The notes below the pieces were generated by a model. The model was not told where the DNA came from, did no database searches, and saw only the letters and a program-made list of their open reading frames with translations. A DNA stretch of 64,000 bases from Phenylobacterium koreense. Lineage in GTDB: Bacteria > Pseudomonadota > Alphaproteobacteria > Caulobacterales > Caulobacteraceae. The position numbers and the translations under genes are program-made. Positions 50,279 to 60,294 of the stretch are shown in pieces (position 1 is the first letter of the stretch; each line of letters starts with the position of its first letter). Location: assembly GCF_040545335.1 (NCBI RefSeq), contig NZ_JBEPLU010000001.1, positions 186,001-250,000 on the forward strand. Reading direction: 5' to 3'.

Positions 50279-51058
50279 TCACATCCGGGCCGGAACCGCC
50301 TGATCTCGGGCCTCGGCCGGGATGGAATCGTAGATCGTGGCCGGTGTGATCCCCAGACGCTTGCGGGCGGCCACGAGCGGCTCGTTCATCAGGCGCTCGT
50401 AATCCTCGCCCAGCAGCCAGGCCGCCGCCTTGCCGCGCTTGTAGCCCTGCCAGATCGCCTTCACGTACGGATAGTCGGCGCCCCGCGAACGCGAGACGGC
50501 GCCGAGCGCGATCAGCGCCCAGCCAAGGCCCTTGGTCTGAGCGTACGAGAAGGCGACGAGGCACGCCTCGCCCAGGCCGTCGCGGTGATAGCCGGACAGG
50601 ATGTGCCAGATGTCGTGCACGTCGCGGGTGCGGCGGCCGAACCAGGCATAGGGGTGCTGGATGTCGATCTCGTTCCCCTCGATACGGCTGACCTGGACCA
50701 GCCCTTCGGCCGAGAGGCGCTCGGAACGGATGAAATCGCGATAGGCCGCGCCCACGGTGCCTGCGCCGAAAGAGTCGAGCCAGGCGTCGTCCATCAGCCG
50801 CTCGGCGAACTCCTGCCGCTGATAGGCGATGCGGCCGCCCTGCACGGTGGTCAGCAGGCGCTGGTAACCCTTGGCCGTCGAGGTCCCGTTGAGCGCCCGC
50901 ATGATCTCGAAGACCTGTCCGGTGTCTTCCTTGTCGTTCAGCAGGCGCTGCAGCGCCTTGAGCGCGACGCCCCACTGCATGCGGGGCTTGGGCATGGGGG
51001 CGTCCGGCTGGACCTGGCGGCGAATCGGAACCTCGCGGACGTCGGCGGTCATAGCCAT
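50279..51058 (-). CDS. coq4: Coq4 family ubiquinone-biosynthesis protein
   Basis: A 259-residue Coq4-family protein. The metal motif HDIWH (HDxxH) is near residue 150, followed by LSGYHRDGLGEACLVAFSYAQTKGLG, and RNxxRR-like early helix content matches. In yeast Coq4 organises the CoQ synthome and has been proposed to act in a decarboxylation/hydroxylation step; a bacterial role in ubiquinone synthesis is by analogy. The ATG at 51058 (or 51052) follows; the longer frame runs into the divergent gene. The 118-bp gap to the RHH gene carries a 14-bp palindrome. Confidence 0.85.
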   Translation of the reverse strand: MAMTADVREVPIRRQVQPDAPMPKPRMQWGVALKALQRLLNDKEDTGQVFEIMRALNGTSTAKGYQRLLTTVQGGRIAYQRQEFAERLMDDAWLDSFGAGTVGAAYRDFIRSERLSAEGLVQVSRIEGNEIDIQHPYAWFGRRTRDVHDIWHILSGYHRDGLGEACLVAFSYAQTKGLGWALIALGAVSRSRGADYPYVKAIWQGYKRGKAAAWLLGEDYERLMNEPLVAARKRLGITPATIYDSIPAEARDQAVPARM

Positions 51059-51099
51059 GACGGCGGCCTCGATAAAACAAACAGCGTTCGAATTGAAAG

Positions 51100-51113
51100 T
51101 GACGCATGCGTCA
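51100..51113. promoter_or_regulatory. perfect palindrome between coq4 and the RHH gene
   Basis: TGACGCATGCGTCA is fully self-complementary, located 42 bases before the coq4 start and 64 before the RHH gene start. Such symmetry in a divergent promoter gap marks a likely operator; the neighbouring RHH protein is one candidate binder. Confidence 0.5.
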
Positions 51114-51176
51114 TCTTTATGCAAGCGACAATCGAAAGCCTTTGCGGCGGCGTTGCGCCTGGGCCACAACGCCGCC

Positions 51177-51389
51177 ATGCCGCTGAAGAAACGCTCGATC
51201 CTGCTGTCCGGCCACGCCACCTCAATGGCCCTTGAGCCGGAGTTCTGGGAAGTTCTGGACGCCATGGCCGCCGCAGACGGCGTGAGCCTGGCCGTCCTGA
51301 TCGCCGGGATCGACGCTTCGCGCGGCGACCGCCCCCTCGCCTCGGCCTGCCGCGTGGCGGCGCTGGCGTTCGTGAAGGCCTCGGCCTAG
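51177..51389 (+). CDS. ribbon-helix-helix (RHH_4) domain protein
   Basis: A 70-residue RHH protein of the PF13467-like family. KKRSILLSGHATSMALEPEFWEVLDAMAAADGVSLAVLIAGID is the standard strand-helix-helix. Some members fuse to DNA-binding or signalling roles in alphaproteobacteria. The ATG at 51177 fits the usual N terminus. Its stop overlaps the end of a small convergent membrane-protein frame. Confidence 0.85.
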   Translation: MPLKKRSILLSGHATSMALEPEFWEVLDAMAAADGVSLAVLIAGIDASRGDRPLASACRVAALAFVKASA

Positions 51390-51532
51390 AGGCCCATGCC
51401 CGGCGGATAGAAGAACCGCAGCAGGGCCAGGAAGGCGAACACGAGGCCGAGCCCTATGGCCAGCCAGAGCACCAGGGGGATTCCCTTGCGACGCTGCCGT
51501 GCGCCCGGCGGAAGGTCGTCGTCGTCTTCCAC
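51386..51532 (-). CDS. 48-residue single-pass membrane protein (short)
   Basis: A frame from GTG at 51532 to TAG at 51386-51388 encodes 48 residues: an acidic DDDD start, a Arg/Lys-rich turn, one hydrophobic helix at about 20-38, and a short FFYPPG tail. It begins 2 bases after the stop of the upstream 72-residue gene on the same strand, an operon-like spacing, but no clear ribosome site is seen. Cytoplasmic N terminus is predicted by charge. No family recognised. Confidence 0.55.
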   Translation of the reverse strand: MEDDDDLPPGARQRRKGIPLVLWLAIGLGLVFAFLALLRFFYPPGMGL

Positions 51533-51534
51533 GG

Positions 51535-51753
51535 CTATTTGGGCTGCGGGATCGGCGCGTCGGGCAGCTTCGGCGCGTCAGGGGGAATGTTCGGCGGGCG
51601 CGGGATATTGATGTCCAGGTTGACGCCTCGCGGCTCGGACACGGCCTGGCGCCCGGCATAGACAAGGTATCCGACCGCCGCGACGCCCGCGATCAGCACG
51701 CCGACGAGCACGGCGATCCAGACAAGCGTTCCATTGCTGGCCCTCGGGGCCAT
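51535..51753 (-). CDS. small membrane-anchored protein, hypothetical
   Basis: A 72-residue protein with one transmembrane helix (about 10-32) and a Pro-rich C-terminal tail containing IPRPPNIPPDAPKLPDAP, probably periplasmic. GGGAGGAGG lies 9 bases before the ATG at 51753; a GTG one codon upstream is an alternative. Divergent from the UvrD-type helicase gene and followed closely by the 48-residue frame. No family recognised. Confidence 0.7.
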   Translation of the reverse strand: MAPRASNGTLVWIAVLVGVLIAGVAAVGYLVYAGRQAVSEPRGVNLDINIPRPPNIPPDAPKLPDAPIPQPK

Positions 51754-51788
51754 CACCTGCCTCCTCCCGCCACAGTCACGTTAAGAAC

Positions 51789-51810
51789 GAACCGCCGCAG
51801 GGGGCGGTTC
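51789..51810. promoter_or_regulatory. 8-bp-arm inverted repeat before the helicase gene
   Basis: GAACCGCC (51789-51796) and GGCGGTTC (51803-51810) pair perfectly around a 6-base loop in the 98-bp divergent gap before the helicase gene. It may be an operator or a folding element; it does not match the alphaproteobacterial LexA spacing (GTTC-N7-GTTC). Confidence 0.4.
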
Positions 51811-51851
51811 CGGGCCTTAAGTCACGCGCCGCGTGTGCTACATATGTTCCG

Positions 51852-54206
51852 ATGTCCGCCGATGAATCATTCGACAATCCGTTTGACGACGCCCTGCCGG
51901 TCGCGCGTGTCAGCGATCTGGCCCGGGTGCGTGGTCCCGACTATCTGGAAGGGCTGAACCCCGAGCAGCGCGCCGCCGTCGAGGCGACGGAAGGGCCGGT
52001 GCTGGTGCTGGCTGGCGCCGGGACGGGCAAGACCCGGGTGCTGACCACGCGGCTGGCCCACATCCTGGCCACCGGGCGCGCCAAGCCCTGGGAACTGCTG
52101 GTCGTCACCTTCACCAACAAGGCCGCGCGCGAGATGCGCGAACGGATCACCCATATCATCGGGCCGTCGGCTGAGGGCCTGCGCTGGCTGGGCACCTTCC
52201 ACTCGGTGGCCGCCCAGATCCTGCGCCGCCACGCAGAGCTGGTGGGCCTGAAGTCGAACTTCACCATCCTGGACACCGACGACCAAGAGCGCCTGATCAA
52301 GCAGGTGCTGGAGGCCGAGAATGTCGACGCCAAGCGCTGGACGCCGAAAGCCCTGGCCGGGCTGATCGACCACTGGAAGAACCGCGGCTGGACGCCCGAC
52401 CGCCTGCCGCCGTCGGAGGGCCGCGAGTTCGCGAACGGCAAGGGCCCGGCCCTCTACCGGCTCTATCAGGAGCGGCTGCGGGTGCTGAACGCCTGCGACT
52501 TCGGCGACCTGCTGCTGCACAACCTGACCCTGTTCATGGCCAATCCGGACGTGCTGGCCGACTTCCACGACCGGTTCAAATACGTGCTGGTGGACGAGTA
52601 CCAGGACACCAACGTCGCCCAGTACCTGTGGCTGCGGCTGCTGGCTCAGAAGCGCCAGAACGTCTGCTGCGTCGGCGACGACGACCAGTCGATCTATGGC
52701 TGGCGCGGGGCCGAGGTGGACAACATCCTGCGCTTCGAGCGCGATTTTCCCGGCGCGACGGTGATCCGGCTTGAGCGGAACTATCGCTCGACCAGCCACA
52801 TCCTGGCGGCGGCCTCGGGCCTGATCGCGGCCAACAAGGGGCGCCTGGGCAAGACGCTCTGGACCGAGCAGGACGGCGGCGAGAAGGTCATCGTCCGCGG
52901 GGTCTGGGACGGCGAGGCCGAGAGCCGGCTGATCGCCGAGGAGATCGAGCGCGCCCACAAGGGCGGGACCGAGAAGGACCCCCGAAGGTACCGCGACATC
53001 GCCATCCTCGTGCGGGCCTCCTTCCAGATGCGGGCCTTCGAAGAGCGCTTCGTGATGCTGCAGATCCCCTACACGGTGGTCGGCGGCCCGCGGTTCTTCG
53101 AGCGGGCGGAAATCCGGGACGCCCACGCCTATCTGCGGCTGATCCAGTCGCCGGACGACGACCTGGCTTTCGAACGCATCGTCAACGTCCCCAAGCGCGG
53201 CATCGGCGACACCACCGTCCAGAAGCTGCTGCAGATCGCCCGGCTGAACGGCGTGCCAGTGATGCAGGCCGCCCGAGAAGCCATCCAGACCGACGAGCTG
53301 GCCGCGCGCACCCGCACGGCGCTGTCGAACTTCATCCGCGACCTCGACCGCTGGCGCGGCCAGGCCCAGGCGATCCACCATTCGCGCCTGACCGAGCAGG
53401 TGCTGGAGGAGAGCGGCTATACGGACGCCTTGCGCCTCGACAAGACGCCGACCGCCCAGACCCGGCTGGAGAACCTGAAGGAACTCGTCCAGTCGATGCA
53501 GGCCTTCGACACCCTGGAGGCCTATCTCGAGCACGTCTCCCTGGTGATGGACATGGACCGCGGCCCACAGGCCGACGCAGTGCAGATCATGACCCTGCAC
53601 TCGGCCAAGGGGCTTGAGTTCCCACTGGTCTTCCTGCCCGGCTGGGAGGAAGGCGTATTCCCCTCCCAGCGCAGCATGGACGAGAAGGGCGAGAAGGGCC
53701 TCGAGGAAGAGCGGCGGCTGGCCTATGTCGGCATCACGCGGGCCCGGGAGGAAGCGCGGATCTCCTTCGCCGCCAACCGCCAGGTCTATGGCCGCTGGAC
53801 GAGCCAACTTCCCAGCCGCTTCGTGGACGAACTGCCCCTGGCCAATGTCGAGGCGAGCTCGGAGACCGGATACTACGGCGGCGGCCCCGGCATGCAGCAG
53901 CAGCACGGCAGCCGCTGGGACGAGAGCCCGACCTTCGGCGCCGGCTATTCCTCCCCCGGCTGGAAACGCGCCCAGGAGCGGAACTTCCGCGGCAGCCATC
54001 CCGGCCGCGGCCAGGTCATCGAGGGCGAAGGCCGGCTGGTGGTGTCGGAGTCCTCGGCCGCAAGCGACTTCAAGCGAGGCCAGCGGGTGTTCCACCAGAA
54101 GTTCGGCTACGGCGCGGTCAAGTCGGTGGACGGCAACAAGCTGACCGTCACCTTCGACAAGGCCGGCGAGAAGAAGGTCATCGACAGCTTCGTCGAGAAG
54201 GCGTGA
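51852..54206 (+). CDS. uvrD: UvrD/PcrA-type DNA helicase
   Basis: A 784-residue superfamily 1A 3'-5' helicase for nucleotide-excision and mismatch repair and for removing RecA. Walker A AGAGTGKT is at 54-61, Walker B DEYQDTN near 250, [15 protein letters not shown] follows, then motifs IV-VI with [14 protein letters not shown] and VGITRAREE. The C-terminal Tudor-like RNA-polymerase interaction domain is present ([20 protein letters not shown]). It is longer than E. coli UvrD (720) by a Gly/His-rich linker. PcrA and UvrD cannot be told apart by eye. Confidence 0.96.
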   Translation: MSADESFDNPFDDALPVARVSDLARVRGPDYLEGLNPEQRAAVEATEGPVLVLAGAGTGKTRVLTTRLAHILATGRAKPWELLVVTFTNKAAREMRERITHIIGPSAEGLRWLGTFHSVAAQILRRHAELVGLKSNFTILDTDDQERLIKQVLEAENVDAKRWTPKALAGLIDHWKNRGWTPDRLPPSEGREFANGKGPALYRLYQERLRVLNACDFGDLLLHNLTLFMANPDVLADFHDRFKYVLVDEYQDTNVAQYLWLRLLAQKRQNVCCVGDDDQSIYGWRGAEVDNILRFERDFPGATVIRLERNYRSTSHILAAASGLIAANKGRLGKTLWTEQDGGEKVIVRGVWDGEAESRLIAEEIERAHKGGTEKDPRRYRDIAILVRASFQMRAFEERFVMLQIPYTVVGGPRFFERAEIRDAHAYLRLIQSPDDDLAFERIVNVPKRGIGDTTVQKLLQIARLNGVPVMQAAREAIQTDELAARTRTALSNFIRDLDRWRGQAQAIHHSRLTEQVLEESGYTDALRLDKTPTAQTRLENLKELVQSMQAFDTLEAYLEHVSLVMDMDRGPQADAVQIMTLHSAKGLEFPLVFLPGWEEGVFPSQRSMDEKGEKGLEEERRLAYVGITRAREEARISFAANRQVYGRWTSQLPSRFVDELPLANVEASSETGYYGGGPGMQQQHGSRWDESPTFGAGYSSPGWKRAQERNFRGSHPGRGQVIEGEGRLVVSESSAASDFKRGQRVFHQKFGYGAVKSVDGNKLTVTFDKAGEKKVIDSFVEKA

Positions 54207-54271
54207 GCCCCCCATCTCGTTTGACGCTTGCCCGCCCAGCCCCTAAGCCCACGGCTCGACCGGAGGAGCCG

Positions 54272-55327
54272 ATGAGCCGCTACTGGAGCGCGCTAGTGCG
54301 CGAGTTGAAGCCCTATGTGCCGGGCGAGCAGCCGCGCATTCCCGATCTGGTGAAGCTGAACACCAACGAGAACCCCTACGGCCCTTCGCCGCGCGCCCTG
54401 GCGGCGATCGCCGCCGAAGCCGGCGACGATCTGCGGCTCTATCCCGACCCCGAGGCCACCGCCCTGCGCGAGACCCTGGCGCGCTATCACGGTGTGCGGC
54501 CGGAGCAGGTCTTCGTGGGCAATGGGTCGGACGAGGTCCTGGCCCACGCCTTCGCCGCCCTGCTCAAGCACGAGCGGCCGCTGCTGTTTCCGGACATCAC
54601 CTACAGCTTCTATCCGGTCTATTGCCGGCTGTTCGGGATCGGCTTCGAGGCCGTGCCGCTGGACGAGGGCTTTGGCCTCCGCACTGCGGACTATGTGCGC
54701 CAGGCCGGGGCGATCATCCTGCCCAACCCCAATGCGCCGACCGGCGTCGCCCTGCCGCGAGCTGAGATCGAAGCGCTGCTGCGCGTCCAGCCGGACGTCC
54801 CCGTGGTGATCGACGAGGCCTATGTGGACTTCGGCGGCGAGAGCGCCATTCCGCTGATCGCAAAGCACCCGAACCTGCTGGTCGTGCAGACCATGTCGAA
54901 GTCGCGGGCCCTCGCCGGCCTGCGGGTCGGCTACGCCATCGGAGATGCGGCGCTGATCGAGGGGCTGGTGCGGGTGAAGGACAGCTTCAACTCCTATCCG
55001 CTGGCCCGGACCTCCCAGGCGGGCGCCATCGCCTCCGTCGAGGACGACGCGTATTTCCAGGACCGCCGGGCCGCGGTGATCGCCAGCCGCACGCGGATGG
55101 AGGCCGAACTGCGGCGGCTGGGCTTTGAGGTCCTGCCGTCCGCCGCCAACTTCGTTTTCGCCCGTCATCCGGAGCACGAGGGCGCGACCTTGGCCAAGGC
55201 GTTGCGGGAGCGCGCTGTGCTGGTCCGCCACTTCGCCGCCCCGCGGATTTCGGACCACCTGCGGATCACGGTCGGAACCGACCGGCAGATCAACCGCCTG
55301 ATCGCGGCCCTGGAAGAAATCCTCTAG
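54272..55327 (+). CDS. hisC: histidinol-phosphate aminotransferase
   Basis: A 351-residue PLP enzyme that converts imidazole acetol phosphate to histidinol phosphate in histidine synthesis. It has the [13 protein letters not shown] signature, [12 protein letters not shown], the cofactor Asn in LPNPNAPTG, and the lysine in [24 protein letters not shown] precedes the ATG at 54272 and decides it against an upstream in-frame ATG at 54203. Related aromatic or phosphonate aminotransferases are possible. Convergent with katE, stop codons overlapping. Confidence 0.92.
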   Translation: MSRYWSALVRELKPYVPGEQPRIPDLVKLNTNENPYGPSPRALAAIAAEAGDDLRLYPDPEATALRETLARYHGVRPEQVFVGNGSDEVLAHAFAALLKHERPLLFPDITYSFYPVYCRLFGIGFEAVPLDEGFGLRTADYVRQAGAIILPNPNAPTGVALPRAEIEALLRVQPDVPVVIDEAYVDFGGESAIPLIAKHPNLLVVQTMSKSRALAGLRVGYAIGDAALIEGLVRVKDSFNSYPLARTSQAGAIASVEDDAYFQDRRAAVIASRTRMEAELRRLGFEVLPSAANFVFARHPEHEGATLAKALRERAVLVRHFAAPRISDHLRITVGTDRQINRLIAALEEIL

Positions 55328-57420
55328 GCGACCGCGTCGAGGTCGACCTTGGCCTCCCGCGGCCAGAGCCGCACCTGGCCGCAAGCCTCGATGAACGCCT
55401 TGGCAGCGTCCGGCCCATCCAGCGCGATGACGCCCTCGTCCAGGTCGGTGGCGGCGATCCCGGCGCGTTCGAGCAGCGGCTCGGCGCCCGGCGCGTAGGC
55501 GATGAACTTGCAGTGGGCGTAGGCGTCGCTGACGAAGTCCTTCGCCGTCTTGTCCATCGCCAGGCGTTGCGCGCCCTCGGGCGAAGGGACCACGGCCACG
55601 GCGTCGTAAAGCACCGAAGGGCCGCCATCGATCTTCTGCTTGGCCGGCAGCAGGCCGCCATTGCTCAAGGTCACGCCGGCGATGTGAGGCGCCACGACCT
55701 CAGCAACCGCGCCCTCCACCTCGGCGGCGGCGATCAGGCCCCGGACGAGCCCTGCATCCGCGCCATCGGTCACCAGCAGCCCGAGCTTGCGGCCCTTGAA
55801 GCTATTCGGGCCGCGCTTGACGATGCTGAGCGCGTCGGACGGCGGCAGGTCGATGGGCGCCCTGGCCGGCGGCAAGGCGTCGGGCAGGACCGCCAGGCCC
55901 AGCCCCTTGGCGACGGCCGTCGCCAGCCCCTCATCAATGTTGCGCAGGTGGGCGACCATGCGCTCGCGGATGTCGGCCCGTTCGCACTTGCTGAGCTCGA
56001 AGGTCAGGGCGTCGCCGATATGCTTCTGCTCCACGGCGGTCTGGCTGATGAAGAACTGCCGCGCCTGGCTGTAGTGGTCGGCGAAGCTCTCGGACCTGAC
56101 CTGACGCTTTTCTCCAGCCTCCTGCGAGGGGAAGTGCGGATAGCCGCGCTCGGGACATTCGCGCGGCCCGCCATGCTCGCCCCAACTGTTCGGCTCGTAG
56201 TTCACGCGGCCGACCGGGTTCTTCATCGCCATGTGCCCGTCCTGCTGGAAGTGGGCCATGGGACAGCGCGGGGCGTTGACCGGGATGTGGGTGAAGTTCG
56301 GGCCGCCCAGGCGCTTCAACTGGGTGTCCAGGTAGGAGAAGTTCCGGCCCTGCAGCAGCGGATCGTTGCTGAAGCCGATGCCCGGCACGACGTTCTGGGT
56401 GCAGAAGGCGACCTGTTCGGTCTCGGCGAAGAAGTTGTCCACCGTGCGGTCGAGCACCAGGCGGCCGACGATGCGGATCGGGATCTGCTCCTCCGGGATG
56501 ATCTTGGTCGGGTCGAGGACGTCGAACTCGAAGGCCTCGGCGAAGGCGTCGTCGAAGAGCTGGACGCCCAGCTCCCATTCCGGCGGCGAACCGCCGTTGA
56601 TCGCGTCCCAGAGGTCGCGGCGATGGAAGTCGGGGTCGGCGCCGTTGATCTTCACCGCTTCGTTCCACATCACCGACTGCAGGCCGAGCTTGGGCCGCCA
56701 GTGGAACTTCACGAAGGTCGAGACGCCGGCGAGGTTGATGAAGCGGAAGGTGTGGACGCCGAAGCCTTCCATGAAGCGGAAGGAGCGCGGAATCGCCCGG
56801 TCCGACATCACCCACATGACCATGTGCATGGATTCCGGCGTCAGCGAGATGAAGTCCCAGAAGTTGTCATGGGCCGACTGGGCCTGCGGAAAGCCGCGGT
56901 CCGGCTGCTGCTTCACCGAGTGGATCACATCGGGGAACTTGATGGCGTCCTGGATGAAGAAGACCGGGATGTTGTTGCCGACGAGGTCCCAGTTGCCTTC
57001 CTGGGTGTAGAACTTCACCGCAAAGCCGCGGACGTCGCGGGCCAGGTCGAAGGACCCCTTGTTGCCGGCGACGGTCGAGAAGCGGACGAAGACCGGCGTG
57101 CGCCGGCCCACCTCCTGGAACGGGTCGGCGCGGGTGACCTCGGACAGGGACTCCGTGGCCTCGAAGAACCCATGCACGCCAAAGCCGCGGGCATGGACGA
57201 CGCGTTCGGGAATCCGTTCGTGGTCGAAGTGGAAGATCTTCTCGCGGAAGTGAAAATCCTCGAGCAGCGAGGGCCCGCGCTCGCCGACCTTCAAGGTGTT
57301 CTGGTCGTCGGCGACCGGAATTCCCTGCTCGGTGGTCATGACCGGCGTTCCGCCGGAAGCGACCTGGTGAGTCTCACCACCCCGCCCAGGATTGCGGTTC
57401 TTGTAGGCGTCGTCGGCCAT
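55324..57420 (-). CDS. katE: large-subunit catalase HPII
   Basis: A 698-residue monofunctional haem catalase of the large-subunit type (clade 2). The catalytic His lies in [14 protein letters not shown] near residue 83, the Asn in [16 protein letters not shown] near 160, and the haem-ligand Tyr in [14 protein letters not shown] near 350. The C-terminal about 150 residues form the flavodoxin/DJ-1-like domain typical of HPII (starting [17 protein letters not shown]). It decomposes hydrogen peroxide, often in stationary phase. The N-terminal extension before the core is normal. Confidence 0.97.
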   Translation of the reverse strand: MADDAYKNRNPGRGGETHQVASGGTPVMTTEQGIPVADDQNTLKVGERGPSLLEDFHFREKIFHFDHERIPERVVHARGFGVHGFFEATESLSEVTRADPFQEVGRRTPVFVRFSTVAGNKGSFDLARDVRGFAVKFYTQEGNWDLVGNNIPVFFIQDAIKFPDVIHSVKQQPDRGFPQAQSAHDNFWDFISLTPESMHMVMWVMSDRAIPRSFRFMEGFGVHTFRFINLAGVSTFVKFHWRPKLGLQSVMWNEAVKINGADPDFHRRDLWDAINGGSPPEWELGVQLFDDAFAEAFEFDVLDPTKIIPEEQIPIRIVGRLVLDRTVDNFFAETEQVAFCTQNVVPGIGFSNDPLLQGRNFSYLDTQLKRLGGPNFTHIPVNAPRCPMAHFQQDGHMAMKNPVGRVNYEPNSWGEHGGPRECPERGYPHFPSQEAGEKRQVRSESFADHYSQARQFFISQTAVEQKHIGDALTFELSKCERADIRERMVAHLRNIDEGLATAVAKGLGLAVLPDALPPARAPIDLPPSDALSIVKRGPNSFKGRKLGLLVTDGADAGLVRGLIAAAEVEGAVAEVVAPHIAGVTLSNGGLLPAKQKIDGGPSVLYDAVAVVPSPEGAQRLAMDKTAKDFVSDAYAHCKFIAYAPGAEPLLERAGIAATDLDEGVIALDGPDAAKAFIEACGQVRLWPREAKVDLDAVA

Positions 57421-57527
57421 CGGAGTTTCTCCCGCTCGTGTTGGCCTAGAGCGGGTGATGGGGGGAATGGTTCACGGCCGGGCTTGCACAAAAGGAGGTC
57501 TTAGATGCTCCCCCCGGGGCTGCTTGA

Positions 57528-57579
57528 TCGGTGTTCATGGGTCCCGGTCTTCGGCCCGCGGCCGAAACCGGGATGACAC
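57528..57579. repeat. intergenic palindromic repeat, family A copy 2
   Basis: Starts GTGTTCATGGGTCCCGG and ends CCGGGATGACAC; same orientation as 40868-40915. It lies upstream of katE within the 207-bp gap, which otherwise holds only the katE promoter region. Confidence 0.65.
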
Positions 57580-57627
57580 CCAAGCCATATGCGATCGCCC
57601 TCCCCCGGGCGAGGAGGATCTAGACCT

Positions 57628-58029
57628 CTAAGCCTTGCGCGACCTGACCGCCTTGGCGACCAGCACGCCGAGGCCGGCGACGAGTGCGACGGCGCCGCCC
57701 ACCACGGCGGTGACGCTCAGGGCCTGGCGCTTGTGGGCCTCGTGCGAGGCGGTTTCGGACGCGGCCTTGAGAACCGGCGGCTGAATTTCGTGTGCCAACT
57801 GATCCTTGCGGAAGGTCACCACGCCGCCGCCGACCTCGGCCACCTTCCAGTCCTGATCGAGCCAGGCCCGTTGATGCGGCTTCTCGGCCTCGCTCCTCCA
57901 CCAGCCCGGCTGCTGGGCCGCCTTGGGCAGGGACGCGCCGAGAACGGCCTCGATCTCGGCGAAGCTGGCGCGCCATTCGGCGGCGGCCAGGCTGGCGAGA
58001 TGATCTGACAGGGGGCTGTATTTGCTCAT
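57628..58029 (-). CDS. hypothetical protein, DUF7662-like N domain with C-terminal membrane helix
   Basis: A 133-residue protein. Residues 1-60 (KYSPLSDHLASLAAAEWRASFAEIEAVLG, then WWRS) resemble the small DUF7662-type domain seen in many bacteria; this likeness is tentative. A beta strand stretch follows, and a C-terminal transmembrane helix at about 105-125 with a basic tail ends the protein. The ATG at 58029 is chosen over upstream frames that run through prmA. Divergent from prmA with a 108-bp gap. Confidence 0.65.
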   Translation of the reverse strand: MSKYSPLSDHLASLAAAEWRASFAEIEAVLGASLPKAAQQPGWWRSEAEKPHQRAWLDQDWKVAEVGGGVVTFRKDQLAHEIQPPVLKAASETASHEAHKRQALSVTAVVGGAVALVAGLGVLVAKAVRSRKA

Positions 58030-58137
58030 GGCGGCTCGCTGCAGGCTTGGGAGGCCGGCATGATGGCACGGTCGGAGGCGGAAGTGAAAAAGCCGCGCCC
58101 CCTCGCCTTTCGGCCGCCTTGGCTCTAAACGGCGCGC

Positions 58138-59004
58138 ATGAGCCAAGACGCCGTCCAGATCATCGCCCGCGGGCCCCGCACCGAGGCCGAAACCGCAGCC
58201 GCCGCCATCGACGCCGATCCGATGCTGGAAGGCGCCACCTATTCCATCCTGGAAGAGGACGAGGATCACGACATCTGGCGCATCGACGCCTTCCCGACGA
58301 CCTCGGAGGAAGCCGACGGCCTGGTCGCCGTCCTGGCGAACTATCCGAAGCTGAAGACCATGGTCGAGAAGCTGGCTGACGCCGACTGGCTTGCCATGGC
58401 GCTGTCCGGCCTGCCGCCGGTGCGCGCCGGTCGGTTCTTCGTCTATGGCGCCCACGACAGGGGCAAGGCCCCGCCCAACACCGTGAACCTACGCATCGAG
58501 GCGGGCGCCGCCTTCGGCACCGGCCACCATGGCACCACTGTCGGCTGCCTGGTGGCCTACAACGATCTGATCAAGTCCAAGCGCTTCCCGCGCGTATTGG
58601 ATGTCGGCGCCGGCACCGGCGTGCTGGCGATCGCCGCGGCGCGCACCGGCAGCAAAACCGCCGTCGGCACCGACATCGACGCCCCGTCGGTGCGGATCAG
58701 CCGCGAGAACGCCAAGCTGAACAAGGCGGGCGCCCGGTTCGTCCACGCCTCAGGCCTCGGCCACCAACTCGTGCGGCAGGACGCGCCCTACGACCTGGTG
58801 TTCGCCAACATCCTGGCCCCGCCCCTGGTCGCCCTCTCGCAGGACATCAAGCTGGCCCTGAAGCCTGGCGGCTTTGCGATCCTCTCGGGCCTGTTGCGCA
58901 CCCAGGAGCGGCGCGTGCTGGCCGCCTATCTCTCCAAGGGCTTCCGCCTCTACCGCCGGCTGCATCGCGACGCCTGGGCGACCCTCGTCCTGCGCAGGGC
59001 CTAG
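58138..59004 (+). CDS. prmA: ribosomal protein L11 methyltransferase-like
   Basis: A 288-residue SAM-dependent methyltransferase. The N-terminal about 110 residues form the substrate-recognition domain; the Rossmann domain has motif [15 protein letters not shown] near 155, an acidic residue in GTDID, and the family's [10 protein letters not shown] motif (N-I-L-A-x-P-L) near 222. Also [12 protein letters not shown]. PrmA trimethylates ribosomal protein L11. Cytoplasmic. The start at 58138 matches usual length. Confidence 0.92.
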   Translation: MSQDAVQIIARGPRTEAETAAAAIDADPMLEGATYSILEEDEDHDIWRIDAFPTTSEEADGLVAVLANYPKLKTMVEKLADADWLAMALSGLPPVRAGRFFVYGAHDRGKAPPNTVNLRIEAGAAFGTGHHGTTVGCLVAYNDLIKSKRFPRVLDVGAGTGVLAIAAARTGSKTAVGTDIDAPSVRISRENAKLNKAGARFVHASGLGHQLVRQDAPYDLVFANILAPPLVALSQDIKLALKPGGFAILSGLLRTQERRVLAAYLSKGFRLYRRLHRDAWATLVLRRA

Positions 59005-59086
59005 GAACCGGGGCCAAGACCCGGCGTTCCTCCGACCGTCGAGGGGCGGGTCCCGAAGAGGACCTGAACCCGAGGAGGAACGTCCA

Positions 59087-59536
59087 ATGGCCGAAGAGCC
59101 AATTGTCGAACGGACCACCACCGAAAGCCCGGCTGGCGAACGGCGGGAGGATATGCGCATGGTGGACCGGCGCCGCGGCGGATCGGCGACCGGATGGTGG
59201 ATCGCAGCCCTGGTGGCGATCATCGCCGTCGCCGGCCTGTTCTTCATGTACAGCCAGAACTTCGTCGGCCAGAGCGACCTGATGGCCGCCCGCGACGAAG
59301 GCCGCGCGTCCGCCATGGTCGAGAACGCAGCGACCGATGCTCAATCGGCGGCCGCCCAGGCCAGCGAGGCCTCGGCCAAGGCCGCATCGAGCGTCGCCGA
59401 CGCCACCCGCGCGGCGGCCGAACGCTCGGCGGCGAGCGCCGAGCAAACGGCGCAGAACGCCCGAGAAGCGGCGGCGAGCGCGACCGACTCGGCGGCCGAC
59501 GCGACCGTCACCGTCCCGGAACCTTCGCCTAACTAG
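59087..59536 (+). CDS. membrane-anchored Ala-rich coiled-coil protein
   Basis: A 149-residue protein with an N-terminal charged region, one transmembrane helix at about 36-54 and a C-terminal about 85-residue Ala/Ser/Glu-rich stretch of heptad-like repeats (AAAQASEASAKAASS, AAERSAASAEQTAQ), a predicted coiled coil in the periplasm. CGAGGAGG precedes the ATG at 59087. No family assigned. It follows prmA by 82 bases and its stop overlaps the convergent GNAT gene. Confidence 0.75.
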   Translation: MAEEPIVERTTTESPAGERREDMRMVDRRRGGSATGWWIAALVAIIAVAGLFFMYSQNFVGQSDLMAARDEGRASAMVENAATDAQSAAAQASEASAKAASSVADATRAAAERSAASAEQTAQNAREAAASATDSAADATVTVPEPSPN

Positions 59537-60096
59537 GCGTTGCGGCGGGCCGCCCACTCGTGCGCCAGCACGGCGTAGATGTGGGTGTCCCGCCAGCCGC
59601 CCTCGTGCGCCGGCTGGTTCTGGCGAAGCGTGCCCTCGCGCCGCAGGCCGAGCTTCTCCATGACGCCGAACGAGCGCCGGTTGCGGGTGTCGCAGGAGGC
59701 CCAGACGCGGTGGGCGTCGAACCGATCGAAGGCCAGGTTCACCAGCGCCCGCGCCGCCTCCGCGCCCAGGCCCACGCCCCAATAGGCGCTGCCCAGGCTG
59801 TAGCCGAAATCGGCGTTGCGATGGTCGCTCAGGCCCAGGCGCACCGAACCGATCACCTTCCGCTCGGCCAGGAGTTCGACGGCGTAGCTGAAGTCGCGGC
59901 GCGGCCACGTCGCCTGCTGAGCGATCTGGCGCTCCAAGAACTCGTGCGTCACCTGTTCGGTGTTCGGCCCCCAATCCATGTAGCGGACTGTCAGCGGGTC
60001 GGTGGCGTAGGCGTGGATGTCGTCAAAGTCCTCCAGGCGAAACTCGCGCAGCAACAGCCGCGGAGTCTGGAGGGGATAAGGTGGTTGGTCTTCCAT
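59533..60096 (-). CDS. GNAT acetyltransferase, RimJ/RimL-like
   Basis: A 187-residue GNAT of the Acetyltransf_3 type: LLLREFRLEDFDDIHAYATDP start, then GSVRLGLSDHRNADFGYSLGSAYWGVGLGAEAARALVNLAF with the acetyl-CoA loop, and ASCDTRNRRSFGVMEKLGLRREGTLRQNQ. Such enzymes acetylate N termini of ribosomal proteins or amino groups of small molecules; the target is unknown. Cytoplasmic. Confidence 0.88.
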   Translation of the reverse strand: MEDQPPYPLQTPRLLLREFRLEDFDDIHAYATDPLTVRYMDWGPNTEQVTHEFLERQIAQQATWPRRDFSYAVELLAERKVIGSVRLGLSDHRNADFGYSLGSAYWGVGLGAEAARALVNLAFDRFDAHRVWASCDTRNRRSFGVMEKLGLRREGTLRQNQPAHEGGWRDTHIYAVLAHEWAARRNA

Positions 60097-60294
60097 AGAG
60101 CGTCTCCGAGGTGAAACCGTCGGCAGGGCTCTTGGCTGTCCTCGACCCCTGACCGGTGCGGCGGGGTCGTGGGGTCCAGGTGCGGGCGCTCAGCCCGCGC
60201 GCAGACGCACGGCCCCAAAGGGACCGGACGAATTCTGAGCGGTGCGGGTCGTGCGCATGACAGCGTTATGCCGATTTGGCGGCGAACCGTCCAG

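Noticed and set aside
51789..51810. Possible LexA/SOS box before the helicase gene.
   Set aside because: The bases form an 8-bp-arm inverted repeat, not the GTTC-N7-GTTC spacing of alphaproteobacterial LexA sites.
51867..54215. 782-codon minus-strand frame opposite the helicase gene.
   Set aside because: Antisense shadow from codon bias; the plus-strand frame has all helicase motifs.
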